Origin: Progne subis subis
Lineage: Eukaryota; Chordata; Aves; Passeriformes; Hirundinidae
Direction of reading: 5' to 3'
DNA length: 64,000 bases
Assembly: GCA_022316685.1 (NCBI GenBank)
Contig: JAKJHU010000039.1
Span: 7,621,808-7,685,807 of the forward strand
How positions within the stretch are numbered: the stretch's first letter is position 1; each line of letters starts with the position of its first letter. The notes below the pieces were generated by a model. That model searched no databases. It saw only the letters and a list, made by a program, of their open reading frames with translations, and had not been told where the DNA came from. Below, in pieces: positions 1 to 21,800 of the stretch. A program made the translations under genes and the position numbers.

Positions 1-152
1 GAATGGTGAAGAAAATGCCAGTTCCTATGATTGTATCAATTACACTGTATTCCTTAGTGAGATCAATCGGAGTGATACTGTTGACTTTAACAACAAGTTC
101 CTAAAACTCATACATTAAAATTAAAATATATTAGATGTTTTTCTTACTGTAG

Positions 153-9031
<8,879 letters not shown>

Positions 9032-10290
9032 AGTCCCATACTGTCATTTTATCCACTTTGATATCAACAGCAAAAAAGTCCCTTTTAATTTCTAATCACA
9101 AAGGATTGTCATGAGTTGATCTCATGTATTTCAATTTGTGCTGAAGTATTACAGAAAGTTTTTAAGAGAAAGCAAGTCTCCAGATAACTTTCTCTTAGTG
9201 TAAGACTTCTTAAATATCACTAAATGCTAAGAATAAATCAGAGGTCATCAAATCTGTATTTTTTAATTATTTTGGACTAAAATATTAGAAATGCACATGC
9301 CTATATTAAAAAAAGTATCGTGAATTTTACCTTAGATATATTTTGGAGCATCCCACACTTAGCCATTAAGTAAAGTCAACTATTTTATTTAAATCAATAT
9401 ATGTCAAAAGTAAGTTACCATAATTGGTTTTTAGGTTTAACAGGGACATAAATTTACTTACAGGTTGTAATCTATGCTAATTACTAATTTAACACACTGC
9501 ATCATTCATTAAACAGATTAAATATCCTTGTAAGCCTTATAATAGTTTATTGTTGATCTCAGAAAATTCAACTCAATAAAGGCAATAGCTTTAATCCCAG
9601 TAACATCTTGAGCTGGCCAAGATGTATTCGATGCTGTGAAATGCAGCTCTACAGTGCCTCTCTGGGGACTGTGGTTCTTTCCAGAGTGGGACTGTCATGC
9701 ATATGTAGGGATGGACAGGCTCGGTGCCTTGCTGCTTGACACAGTCTCGCTTTCCAGGATGTGTGCTTTGGAAGGTTGTGTTAGGGGAGCCAGGCAGTAG
9801 CCAGGCAATAGCTTACATATCCTGTCCAGGGCTGGACAGCAGTTTTAATGTACTGTGCCTCAATTCAGACCTCTGCTCCATCTGGATGGATGTTCCCTGA
9901 TCTCTGAATGATCGTTGATATGTATGTAACTTAATTTCTGTATCTCTGCAGTGAGATATGGAAGTATTTGAAGACACCTTGTCTTGTATCTATAAAGAGA
10001 GTGAAACAAACTCATAATAAGAAGTACGTAATTAACATTTTTAACAAGGAGCATATTTTAGTATAGAAAAATAACTATCAAAACTGCGATGGCTGTAAAG
10101 TATTTTCTAAGTACAATGTATTGACTTCTTTCTTAATACCAGTATAATCTAAACCAAACGCTGTCAAACTGAGGATACTATTTCCTTCTTGAATCGAATT
10201 GCTTTAAAAGGAAGAAGAAAAACCTATTTACAGAACTGAGAAACACACTGTGACTCAGGAAGAGTGTGATGTACTGTATTTTATTAGTTT

Positions 10291-10298
10291 TGTATATA
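10291..10298 (+). promoter_or_regulatory. Candidate Pumilio site in the 3' UTR
   Basis: TGTATATA fits the Pumilio consensus TGTANATA and lies about 70 bases before the last poly(A) hexamer in an AT-rich part of the UTR. One match in AT-rich DNA is weak evidence. Confidence 0.3.
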
Positions 10299-10370
10299 AA
10301 TATAATTGTAAATTGTACAGAATTAACAATTTGACCAAAGTTCTAACAATTCTTTTTTCTAATTTACATA

Positions 10371-10376
10371 AATAAA
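10371..10376 (+). terminator. HEATR5A: Poly(A) signal of HEATR5A
   Basis: This is a canonical AATAAA with T-rich sequence within 20 bases downstream. It is the last plausible signal before the long gene-free stretch. Confidence 0.6.
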
Positions 10377-10396
10377 GCTAATTTTCTTCACTTAAT

Positions 10397-13300
10397 ATTT
10401 GCCTTGGTTATTTTATGTAATAGCAGAGGAACTTTAAGGATTTGTGTATCAGAAAAAAAGTTGTTGTTTGCTACCTCAAGGAAACTAATAATAAATGGTT
10501 AGGCTGGATGCATCAAGATGTATGACTTAACATTGCAGGTCATCCGCTGTTGTGAGTAGTACAATGAGTAAGTAAGTAGGACCAGGGAGATTTTTTATGT
10601 GCAAATCCCTGGTTTGTGCCAAATGCTGAAATGTGCAAACTGTGAGAATATGGTTGAGATGTCTTCCATCTTTCCCTGGACAACCAGAAGTCCTGTGTTC
10701 TACCTCTTTATTGAAGTCGAATCTGTAGTTGCTGGCTGTGTTAAAAAGGACTTTTGTTAGATTTGACGGTTACCTGTCTTTATCTCATTAGTATTTTTTT
10801 ATCATGTTGCTTTACCCTTCAGAGTTTACTAGTGGGGTCTTTTGTTTGGTTTTGTTTCCCAAGGCTGCTTCTGGGAAATCATAGATTCTTATGAAAACTT
10901 TTAAATGAAACTCAAATCATGTTTGCTATCAAAATGACTAAATATATTCCTGAGAAACTTAGTTGCTACAAAAGGTATTTGTGACTACTTTTTTTGTTTT
11001 CTATCATGTGTAGCAATGTACCAATCTATTGAAACCTACTTTGCTCAGAAACTTCTAAGAAGTATATTCAAATTGCAAGAGCACCAAGGAAAGCTGTTAA
11101 AAGCCAAAAATTAAACTTTAGTGCAGCTTAGTCCTGGATTTCATAGAATATCTTGTTGCTGTAGCTCACAACAGAGCCATTGAGAAGTTTCGTAATTATG
11201 ATTTGACATTTATGGATCAAGTCTTATGGCCACATGTGGAAAAGTACAATTTGCAACATATCTGTGTACTGCAGAAGTGAAAATAATTCCAATTAAGAGA
11301 ACTGCTGCTATTCTTAATGTCAGTTGTAGATTAGGACAAATGTATGAGCTTTATTTATTTATCCAGATAATTAATTTATTCACATAGTAAAAATACCTGT
11401 GCCCTAAGTTCTACTTTCTTATGTACACATGAAACGGTGTGTTAGATCACATGAATGATACTACTCATTTAAAATTTTATAAACGAATCTTACAGATAGT
11501 ATCTTGTTTCAGTTATAAAAAGATTTTGGCCTTTAAATATCAGGCGTCTTTGATGCAGTCTTACAAGGAACTTGCATAATTCTTTTTTTCCTGAAGAAAT
11601 AAGCAAGACCACAGAGCAGTTTTGGTTTTAATTCCACTCGTCCCTTTTAGGCATCACTTGACATGCAAGCTCTCATGTTTAGCCAAGCAAAGGAGCCAAA
11701 CATATGTTTAGCCTGTAAACCAGAGCCCCACTTTCAGCACTGTTGCTTCCTGTGTCCCTTGTCTCCTTTCTGATTGTTTTTTGTGCCATTTTTCTACAAG
11801 AACCAATACATTTTTTTTCCCTGTAAATTGTCTTTGCAATGAAGCATGTGGCCTGCATGCATGTTTACTTTGTATGTTTCCACTGTTTATACAAGAAGTT
11901 TAATGGGTTTGTGTGACGAAAGATCCAGTCTGTGTCTAACCTCGAGTGCATATATACACATATGAGCTCCTCCTGGAATGTACTATTTAAGTACTATGCA
12001 AAAATTATTTGCAGTCAACTTTCTGTTGACTGCAACAAACCAGAACTGGTCAGAACTGTGCAAAAAGCATCACACAGCTGGGATGTGGTGGGTTCTAACT
12101 GGATACAAGTCTGGAGCACTGCAGCTGAAATAGCAGCTTTTCTGTTAGCATCACTTAGACTAGAATAAGTCTGAGACTGACCTGGTATCTTCTGAGGTGC
12201 AGGAGTCACCTTCAGGCTGAGAGAGGTATCAGCTCAGTGATGCACGTATCACCATAAAATAGGATTATCAAATGCATAGGAAACATAGCAGATTTTTCTG
12301 TTAATGAATGCCACTTGCTAAATGGAATTTCCAAAGAGATTTTTCCTCTCCAGACTGCCACAGCAGTATCAAAGTAAGTTGTCACAACTGCAGGGGTGCT
12401 GGAGGGATCTAGGATCATTAGCTGGTTTATCAGAAGTGACAGTAATACTGCTTAATAGAGAATCAGGAGGAAAATTCGGCAGCATTTCAATATAGCTTTA
12501 ATTTGAATAAAGTTGGATGTATCTGATGACAATAACAATATGTGAGGGGTCTCTGTGACAGTCTTCTGTAAAGCTTCATCCCTCATCTCAACACTAGATG
12601 TACATGTTTTGTTGTCAGGTTTCTGAAATGTAATTCTTATCAGTAGACAGTAAGTCAGAAACAGTTTGCAAGAAAAACATGTGGTTTGTTTTTTTTTTTT
12701 TTGACCAATACTGGTCTACTAAATAAACCACTTGTGCTTCCTGCCACTGAAAAACCTAGCCAATGATACTTCAAACTGGGCAAGAAAGCAAGGGGGAAAA
12801 ACCTTAGACAATTAATACTTTGTTTAGGAAGAACACTCTGTCTTGAAAGTAGCATTGCTTGACCAGCCCTGATCCTGTGGGTGTTCCTAGATACTGCTTT
12901 TTGCACATGAGAACCTCTGATCCTAAAAATTGGCTAATAAACTGACTTTTCTGCAGCCAAGTGTCAAAAGAAGTGCTCAGATGAGCAAGAGCAACCCTGG
13001 AGCTGTTGCTGTAGGTGACATTTCACAGAGGACTCCCATGCAATTAGCAAGCAGTAGCAATCAGTTCAGGCTGCTTAATGACAGTGGGCTATAGATTCAA
13101 AGACATAAAAATTAAAAAGCATATTTGACCACACATGACATGCTCTACCTGCCTCTAATATATTTAAAGTAATGAATACTGAAAGCTGATTATGCAAAAT
13201 GAAATAAGCCAGCTGCATTTGATACATGATGTTACCGGCACAAAGCAACCCTAAAGATGTCAGTGCTATGCCACCAACTTACCCAAAAATGTGTGGTTCT

Positions 13301-15140
13301 TACTTTGATTTTGATGTAGAGTTGTGGATTTTTTTTTTTCCCCCTAAAATATTCTCTGGATTCTCTGGAGAATAAGTGGTTTATTCCATATAACAATGGA
13401 AGGGGAAGTTACATCTAAATATAGAAAAAGTAGGGCTGAAGATATTGTCCGAGAAACAGTGAAAAAGCAGGCTTTTAAAACCTCCTGCAGTAACCTGTGG
13501 AACATTAACCCAAATTCCCTCACTTTGCAGCCAGCTACCTGGTTTGGTCTATGGTCCTATGTCACTTCCATACACACGTTTATCTGAAGTGCAAAATCTG
13601 ACTCTAGAGAATGTGGCATCAAATCCTCTTCCTCTATGCTTGCATTTCAGATGCTTAATGGTGGCACATGCAGGAGGAAACAAATTGTGAGGATGAGGAG
13701 CAGGCAGAGCAGAGCCTGCTATCTTTCTGCATCTTAGTGCCTGTGCCAGTTTGCCTACCTATTACACAGAAAAACTTATGTATATAAAGAGTATAAAAAC
13801 TTACATATATCTTACGTTTGCAGATGAAGAATAATCTGCTTCTAAAAGTTGCTGATAAGGAGCTAAATTTAGTAAGTGATGAAGACTGATAAAATCCCGT
13901 TCTAAGTTACAGCCTTATAATTTGCCATTGTGTAGCCTAAAAAAAATGCAGGGTGCTTTTGTGGTTTTTTTTTAACTAGTGTTAATATTCATGTATTAAA
14001 ATTTATGTGAACTCTCTCACTGCCAATACAGAATTACTGAGAATCTCTGTTGTCACTAGTGGGCTTTTTTTTTCTTATTATGACATTCTCTGGGGACGAT
14101 TTTGTTAATGGTATTTTTGTAAGCATTTTTTTCTTCCCACTGCCTCTGTGTCCTTTTCCACGAAAAAAAAAAGGAGAAGGTTTTGTATGAGACACATTCT
14201 CTGTGGAAGTATGAAGTACAGGCCTCAGGGATTCTGGAAAGAATTTTGATTCTCTAAAAATAGAAATATTATGCAATTTGAAAATACAACCTATCATTAT
14301 GAAGGCAAATGCTCTTAACCTCATCTTCCCTCATGTAAAATTCATGTCAAACACCAAGAAAAAATTGTCACAGATGTATGCATGTTTTATAGGAAACACA
14401 AGGATAACTGGTTCAAGCTGCTGCCACCAAATTAACCTGAAATTCAGTTAAGGGTATAAAATAATTTGTTCATAAGGAAAAATCAGGTACTTCTTCAAGT
14501 GCATTTATTCATTAAGGATGGGATGAAGAGAGGAAATAGAAGTAATACAAGTGAATGTATTTTCCCCTCCAATCTGAGGCACAAGGCAAGCTGATATTCA
14601 GCTGCCAGGCCACAAAGTAATGTGGCCAGTGGGAGGGTGGGAGGGTGGATGGGCTTATTTTTAGTCCATTCCTCCCAGTTCCCTTTTGTAACCAACAAAT
14701 CTGGGTATAATTTACTTTCATAGATTGAGAATTCTTAAGCTACTTGGGGAAAGAGCCTCAAGAACGAGTGGTCTTGAGTTGGAGCCACAACTACTTGGAG
14801 CATAGTTCTAGGCAGCGTCTAAACCATACAGTAAATGTAGATACATGCAGACCCTTGGGGCTTAAAGACTTGAAGTCTTCCATCCTGCTTTTCCCCACAT
14901 AATTTCAGAGATGTGTCCCCATTTACCTACAAGGAGGAAAGATAGTGGGCATGGTATGAACCACCAAAGTAGCTTTCTGTGTGTGAGGGCAGCTGCACCT
15001 GGGGAAGCTGAGTGCATTTTTTCTGAGTAGGCAGTTTCCTGCCTTTCCAGGAGGTTTCTGTAGCCACCTGCTCCTCACACAAGCACCAGTTCTGGGATAC
15101 CTCTGGTCCATGCATCTACTGCAGCTCAGGAACACTGAAT
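10397..15140. other. Intergenic DNA, no gene seen
   Basis: This is AT-rich intergenic DNA between HEATR5A and HECTD1. The open frames present are short, start at random Met codons, lack splice-supported continuation and match nothing I know. No recognisable transposon was found by eye, although old diverged repeats could be missed. Confidence 0.7.
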
Positions 15141-15176
15141 TGTGTGTGTGAGTGTGTGTGAGTTTGTGTGTGTATG
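15141..15176. repeat. Interrupted (TG)n microsatellite
   Basis: TG repeats are broken by AG and TT units (runs of TGTGTGTG with GAGTG and GAGTTT interruptions). It is a simple repeat with no associated gene. Confidence 0.85.
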
Positions 15177-15799
15177 TTGCTCAGTCACTGACGGTGGCCT
15201 GGATCTGTGCTGAGACTGTTTCTAGTCAAGTGCTACCAGACTGATAGATTCAAATGGTACGTGGAAATGAGCTGCTCTCCACATTGCTCTGGGCCATAAT
15301 GTAGGCACGTCTCTCCCCAAGATCCTTCAGAGCAGTAGTTGCTGAAGCCCATCAACACACGTGTATTTATCCACACAATGTCCTGCTCCTTCTCTGCACT
15401 TGCAACAACATTCAGAATCATCAACTGCAGTGATTTAGTATAAACAGCAGCCATTCTTAAAGACTTCTGGAGATTTTCCTGACCAAGACAGAAGAGAAAT
15501 GGGTGTTGAATATATTGGCTGTAGAGAAGAGAGACTACAGAAGCAGCTGCTGCCTGTGGAAACCGACTGTTCCAGGCTGTGGTACATCTTGGCTGGATCA
15601 ACTTTACATTTGGTGGTCAGGATTTGAAACTATATTCTTCACAGGCTTGTTCTGGACTTTACCTAAAGGAATGGCTTTCAATGTTGTAATTTTCTCCTTC
15701 AGGAGGTAACAAATGTATTAACTGTTAGGGGTTCCCTCCTGGCTCTCTAGGTTTGTGAAGCAATACCTAGACTACACAGAATTCCCCCAAAACAATTGA

Positions 15800-15845
15800 T
15801 TTGTTTGTTTGTTTGTTTGTTTGTTTGTTTGTTTGTTTGTTTTTG
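15800..15845. repeat. (TTTG)11 tetranucleotide microsatellite
   Basis: About eleven perfect TTTG units run from 15800 to 15845. A pure array of this length is likely to vary between individuals. Confidence 0.95.
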
Positions 15846-18800
15846 TGGTATCTGTGTATTTCTAGTAAATGGAAGGACTTAGGCAGCCATGCAAGTATCT
15901 AAAATCCAGTTCCTCTTCTTGCTAAAATCTCAGAGCCAGGACCATGTGCAACTTGCTGTTAGAGACCTTTTCTGGTTGTGTTCCTTATGTTCAGGTAGCA
16001 AACACCCAGCCGTGACTTGCCGAGTGACTTCTGCTGGGTACAGGTGCTAGAGGGCAATGTGCTCCAGTGAACCAGGAGAGATGGGGCAGCTCCGAGGAAA
16101 AAGCAGCAGGAAAGGAGCAAACACAAAGGCTGCTGAGGAAGCAACAACATTCTAGGGAGATTTTTCAAATCAAACAAGTGCTAAAGGATTAGGACAGGAC
16201 AGAAAGGAAGGAATGGGGAAGCAGAACAAGAGACACATGCCTGGGTAGTAAAAGAAGGAAGAGAAAATAATAATTAAATCAGTCGCCTTTTTGATTCATT
16301 ACTTCAAAACAGCCTGTGTAAAATATCATAACTCAATAGTTGACTGTAATCCTAAAAAATATTTAGAAATTAAACTGCTCTGTCTTGGAAAGTTCACACA
16401 ATTTTCTGCTACGTGAGATTTTCTTGTTCTATTTTGTACTGCGTATTATTTAGGAAGAGACCAGCAACCGCCCATGAAAAACAAAGCAAAACACTTAGTA
16501 GAAGCATCACAGGATGAGACAAGTTAACAACATTACTATAAAAAGTAACACAGTTACTTGCATACAATACTGGGAGTCTCTACCTGTTACTAAAATATGC
16601 AAAGGTGCCACAACATGATCACATTCGATACAGTCTCCAAATAAACCATGAAAACAGCCACTGCAATAAAGGAAACTTATCAGAAAGCAGTTCTTGTTAC
16701 ACACGCACAAAAGGAAAATTCTATATATTATGCAAAGTAGGAGGACAGGTTAGCAATGATGTAACTCGTCAACTGCAAGAGCAGCCACACGCCCCGGTTT
16801 CCATTGCCTTTGCAGTCCTGGTTACAACACCAGCGCACACACGCTTTGGATGTTTACATCTACAGGGTTTGAAATTGCTTATAAGGACTGAATCGAATGG
16901 CAAAAGTTTCAGCGTTCTTCTTAGATTAGGATTTTGGCTTAAGTGGGTGGGTAGCCTTTGGAAATGTAGGCCATTCCTTGGTGGGTGTTCAGAGGCCAGA
17001 GGAAAGGCAGAGTTGGGAAGTGTCACTGTTCAGTGGCAGAGGAGTTTTTCCAGGGCAGGAAGATGGGACCAGAGCGTGCTTACATGTTCCTGGTTGCTGT
17101 GATCCCAGGGAACTGCCAGCTGCCAGAAACTGCTGGCAACAGCTCAGTCCCTTCAGGGCAGGGAAGAATAAATACCTTCAGCCTTTAATTACGGCTTGTT
17201 CTTACTCCCCAGTTAAGGAGAAATAGAAACTACTGATAACACTCTCTGTACAAGGCCTGAGATCTAGGCCTACATCTAGGCCTGAGGTGGGAACTGATTT
17301 TTAAAAACACAAATAAATGTGCTTGTTGTCCTTTTGGGGAGAGAGAGGCACTGGAAGCAAATCATGGAGGTGCCAGAGAAAACATTCTGGGAAGAGTAAA
17401 TATTGCTGTCCCCTTGTTTGTGCCTCCCCATCCCAACCCCACAAAAGAGGGTCTAGTTACTCGCAAAGGCCTTATCGACCTTGGCACCAAGGCCACATGG
17501 ACCACTGCCGTGCAAATGAGATTCTTGCTGTGCAGGTTATCCGGCTAAGAAGTCCTAATAGCAGCTGGTAGCAAATGCTGTCTAGAAATCAGAGCTTCTG
17601 AATTTCTTCACAGCTATACCCAGGCCAAGGAATTGACATTGAGAAGAGTTGTTCCATGGCAAAATAATGTTTGTGGAGTGGTCAGGTTTTAAACTTTTTC
17701 CATTCCAAAATCCTAGATTATCCTGAGTCTTAGCTGAACTGTCAGTCAGCTTCCATTCTACTAACTAGGTCACCAGAATTGGTGAATAAATTCTCAGTAA
17801 TTAACATTGTACCAAGGTAAACATTGTACCAAGTAAGACATAATCCTGAAAACAAAATAATCCCAGGAAACCTCAAAAAACTTAATAACAATTTGATATT
17901 ATTTGTGAACTTGAGAAAACTGACTATTTATCACCACATGGTAAAATATTTATACAAGGTAAGTGTAGGGAAGCTTTTTTTCCTCGTTTATTTCTAGTCT
18001 AAAATCACATTACTCCATTTCTTCAAAGTAGATTAGACTCAAAACCAGATGAGATACATTCATGAAAGGGTGGTAATGAGATTAAATTCATCTTTTTCAT
18101 TTTGGTATCTAATAGTATTTTGGTTTTCAAGCTGGAGTTTGTAGAATTGTTTATTGAAACATACAAAAATATGTTAGCCATTATTTTTTCTCCTGCAGGC
18201 CCACCATTTATTGCTTTCTTCAGACGTCTTCTGGTATCTGAACTTTGATTTAAGGCTGAGCTTAAGGTTATCCTACAGAGAGCATTCTGATTCCATGGCT
18301 CTGAAAGCTGAAAGCAACATTTAAGTGCAATTTAAATAAAATCCCAATGTTTTGGTAGCCAAACCTTGATTTTAAATAGTGGAATTTCCTGGAATTTCTT
18401 AAGAAAAGTCTGGAGTGAAAATGGGAGAAAGAGAGGAAAAACCACTGGACAGACTGTCAAGAAAAATTTTGAATTGGATTTAGAGATGGCATCCTTTCTG
18501 GGGAGAAAAAAAAAATAGTGTAGGAGGCTACTTTTCAGAAATACTCTATCAGTGGTATTGAACTGGCTTAGAGGGTTTTTTGGGAAGTCTGTACCCTGTG
18601 GAACCCCCCATGTGGAACCTGCTGGGACAGGAGGGAAAGCAGGAGCTTGTGGGTTGGGTGGCACAGGACAAGTGTACTCAGGAGCACCTGCAAGGTACAG
18701 GGGTACTATGGGACTCCCAGCTCCCTCCTATCCGTTCTGCTTGATCTTAACAGAAGAAGTTTATGTGTAGGATATGTCTGTCATCTGAAGGATGAGGTGG

Positions 18801-21800
18801 GAGAGGCCTGTTTGAAAGAGGGAAACCCCAATGAACCATTTTTCCCATGCAAGCTATAATTTTGGAAATTTATTTTATCTGGAGACCAAAATGTGTTTCC
18901 TTAAAAATCCTTTAACCTTCTGTGAGAACTGCACCAGAGAGTTGGTATTAGTGGTACAGGAAAGGGGAGGGAGAATGGGAAACTCTTTCTAAGGAATGCT
19001 GGAGCAGATGTTGCTACAGTCCCAGAAATGCTCTACATCTGACATGAAAGGCCCTGAGGAACAAAATATCTTATCAGATAGGTTTGGTCTTAAATTGACT
19101 GTGCCAGATAGCTCAGCCAGTAGAGGCTACCTGAAAGGAAACCCAGCAGCATGACTGTGAAGTGATACTGAAACTATAGTTTCTATTTACATAATTTAAA
19201 CTAATACAATTAATTCTAATATTTAAATTTTCAATTTTATTTATAACTATTTAAGGCCATCAGAAAGAGAATCCTTCTCTGATGCAACTGCATACTTCAG
19301 ATCAGTAGTACAAGATCAGTTTTACATGAGTTTATTCTGCTATTCTATGTTTTTATAAACCACGACTTGTACTGGCAGGACTGCTCTTTAATATTAATTA
19401 TTAAGCTTGCTTTTAGTTCTCATCTGTGATTTGTGCTTACTCTTGACAGCATAAAGCATCACCGAGCTAAGCCAAGACATGTCAGCATACACCAGCACTG
19501 TGTTGGCTCCTGCCAGTGCAAAAAGCTGATTAATTTAGCTACAGAAGCAGAGTGGGGAGGGAAACAAGCCTGGAGTTAATGCAGAGCCAGCACCACCATA
19601 TTAATGACATACTGACTAAAGGTGCCATTTTCTCTTTTTTTAAGTTAAATATGTAATGTACCTCATGGTACAATTCAAATGAGCTACCTTTTCATTAAAA
19701 GCAATGAATGCAGATGTGTGGTAATGGTGGTGGTGTTTTCAAATCCTCTTATTTTGGAACATCCCCACTATGTCACTAATCAACTATGATTTGCAGAATA
19801 CATTTGACACTGACACAAACTCTCTCTACCTTTCAAATTCTTCTGCACAACTAAAGCAGCCGTGTGGGGTGTCTAAAACTGCTGTGTCAGAGAACAACAT
19901 CACCTTAGGTGCAGTTAGGTACAGGTTAATACTGGAAGGCAGTAAAGAGTCAGATATTTAGCTTATAGGAGACAAAAAACTGCATCATTTTACAGCTGAG
20001 AATGTTTTGATGGTTGCATCTTCTGTTTTAGGAGACAGCAGGGTATCAGGGTATCTACCACAACTGTTCACCAAGATACAAAAGAAAAGCAGATAGGGCT
20101 ACAATCTTGAAGTCTTCATTATCTTTATTATCTTTATTATTTAAAACAGGATATTTTATTGCTACAGCATGGTTCTGCTAAAGTATACACAAGGCACCAG
20201 ACACTGAACACAAAGATCCCATCTTTCTTGTCTAACACTCAGAAGGAAGTCTCTCACTTTCAAATATGCTTTTGGGTTGATTTCTGCCCACATTCACATG
20301 CACAAGCACCTACTGATTGAATTTCATACATTGGTGGGGTACAACATTGTTATGGAGGGCACAATTTACCTCCAAATGTCAGTCTTAAGCCTCCTTCCTA
20401 AGATTACCTGCTTGAGATAACTTGCAAGTATATTTGCCAGTAATGAATTGTTTTTCTTGGAATATTGCTTACTGCTTTCCTATCAAATTACAAGTAATGC
20501 TAAACATTGGGCAACTTTACCAGCCCTGCCAGTGAGATGGGGCTGGATTCTGGCTTTGGTTTGTTGTCTAAGCTTCCCAAGAAGGAAGGAAGCCCTGAGC
20601 TGGTGTGACATCAGGAAGGAGAACTCTCTTCCACCTGTGCTCCCTTTCTTTCCAGTGCTGAGACAGAATCCTTCCCTCTACGTGCATGTTCCTTGTCTGT
20701 GGGTCACCCCATGGCCAGGAAGTGCAGGCTAGCTTGGAGCCATGATTCATATAGAAGTGCAAATGCAGAGCAGCTTCTGCTTTCCTCTTGGCTTTTTTTG
20801 CACAACCAAAAGAGTTAGCTCAACAGTGTTGGGAGACCACTAATACATAGACTTTGGAGTTAAACTACTGGGCATCTTATCAGCATGGGCAGTGTTACTC
20901 TGGGATCTGCTTTGTAGCCTTTGTCTGAATTTTCTGTTTACTGTTAATTCTGAGGTGGAGAGGTCTTTTATCTCATATGTCCAGTGAGCCCTGACTCTTC
21001 ACTGGGGCCTTTCAATATTTAAATATCTGTCAATGACACAGGTCTTGTACTGTGAAATACTCGGGAATCATTAACATAATATCCAGCAGCCCCAGGATAT
21101 TCCTTCTCTCATCAGGGTCAGAGTAGGGACTGGGACACAGACTAATTATTGTATGTGAAATGTTACTGCAAAAATGACATAGACAAATGTTTCTCCAATA
21201 GAATATCTGCTGATATTGTCAGTGCAGCACACCGCTTACTTTGAGAACATGTTGTAAGCAGATAACATTTCTCTATCAAAATATCTGTTGAACGCTCCCT
21301 ATAAATTAGCTTGCAGGTGGCAATCTCAATGGTACTTCTCACCGAGATACAAGCAAAAAGTCCCATCAGGTGTTTGTACTCTTTGGATCTGCAGCTTGTT
21401 GCTTCCTAAATGAACAGAAGAAAACTGCCACTAGATCTGGGTCTGGGTCTCACCTTGAAATGTCAAGCCAGCTAAGAAACTTGTACAAAACTTTAAATTT
21501 CTGTAGACTCAGTTTAGCTAAACTCCTAAAATCAGTGCTAGTATTTGAGCTCAATTGCATGCTGGCCCAGACTGGTTAGGCCTTACTGACATCTGTAGAA
21601 TGGCATTTCTTTACAAAGATAATTTGGCCTTGCTGATCTAAAGGCTGGCACTTTATGAAAAAATGGGTAGAGTACATTCTTGCTTTGATGCAGACTGACA
21701 CACAATACTTAATCATTTTAATAATTTACCTCTGTCCACTGAGACCAGAATTTTTTTACAGAGAAATTTTACAGACAGCAAAGCCTCAAAGAGCTAATGT

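Larger units (their letters stand above)
9032..10395 (+). other. HEATR5A: HEATR5A 3' UTR (probable extent)
   Basis: AT-rich sequence follows the TAA. Poly(A) hexamers occur at 9232-9237, 9575-9580 and 10371-10376; the last is followed by a T-rich stretch and sequence resembling ordinary intergenic DNA. A GC-richer patch at about 9600-9860 contains the tandem GCCAGGCAGTA/GCCAGGCAATA and the near-palindrome CTGTCCAG-GG-CTGGACAG at 9822-9839. The end is inferred from the last signal; shorter isoforms using the earlier hexamers are possible. Confidence 0.6.

Noticed and set aside
16605..17102. 165-codon open frame in the intergenic region
   Set aside because: It has no recognisable domain, no promoter or splice context, and a composition like chance translation.
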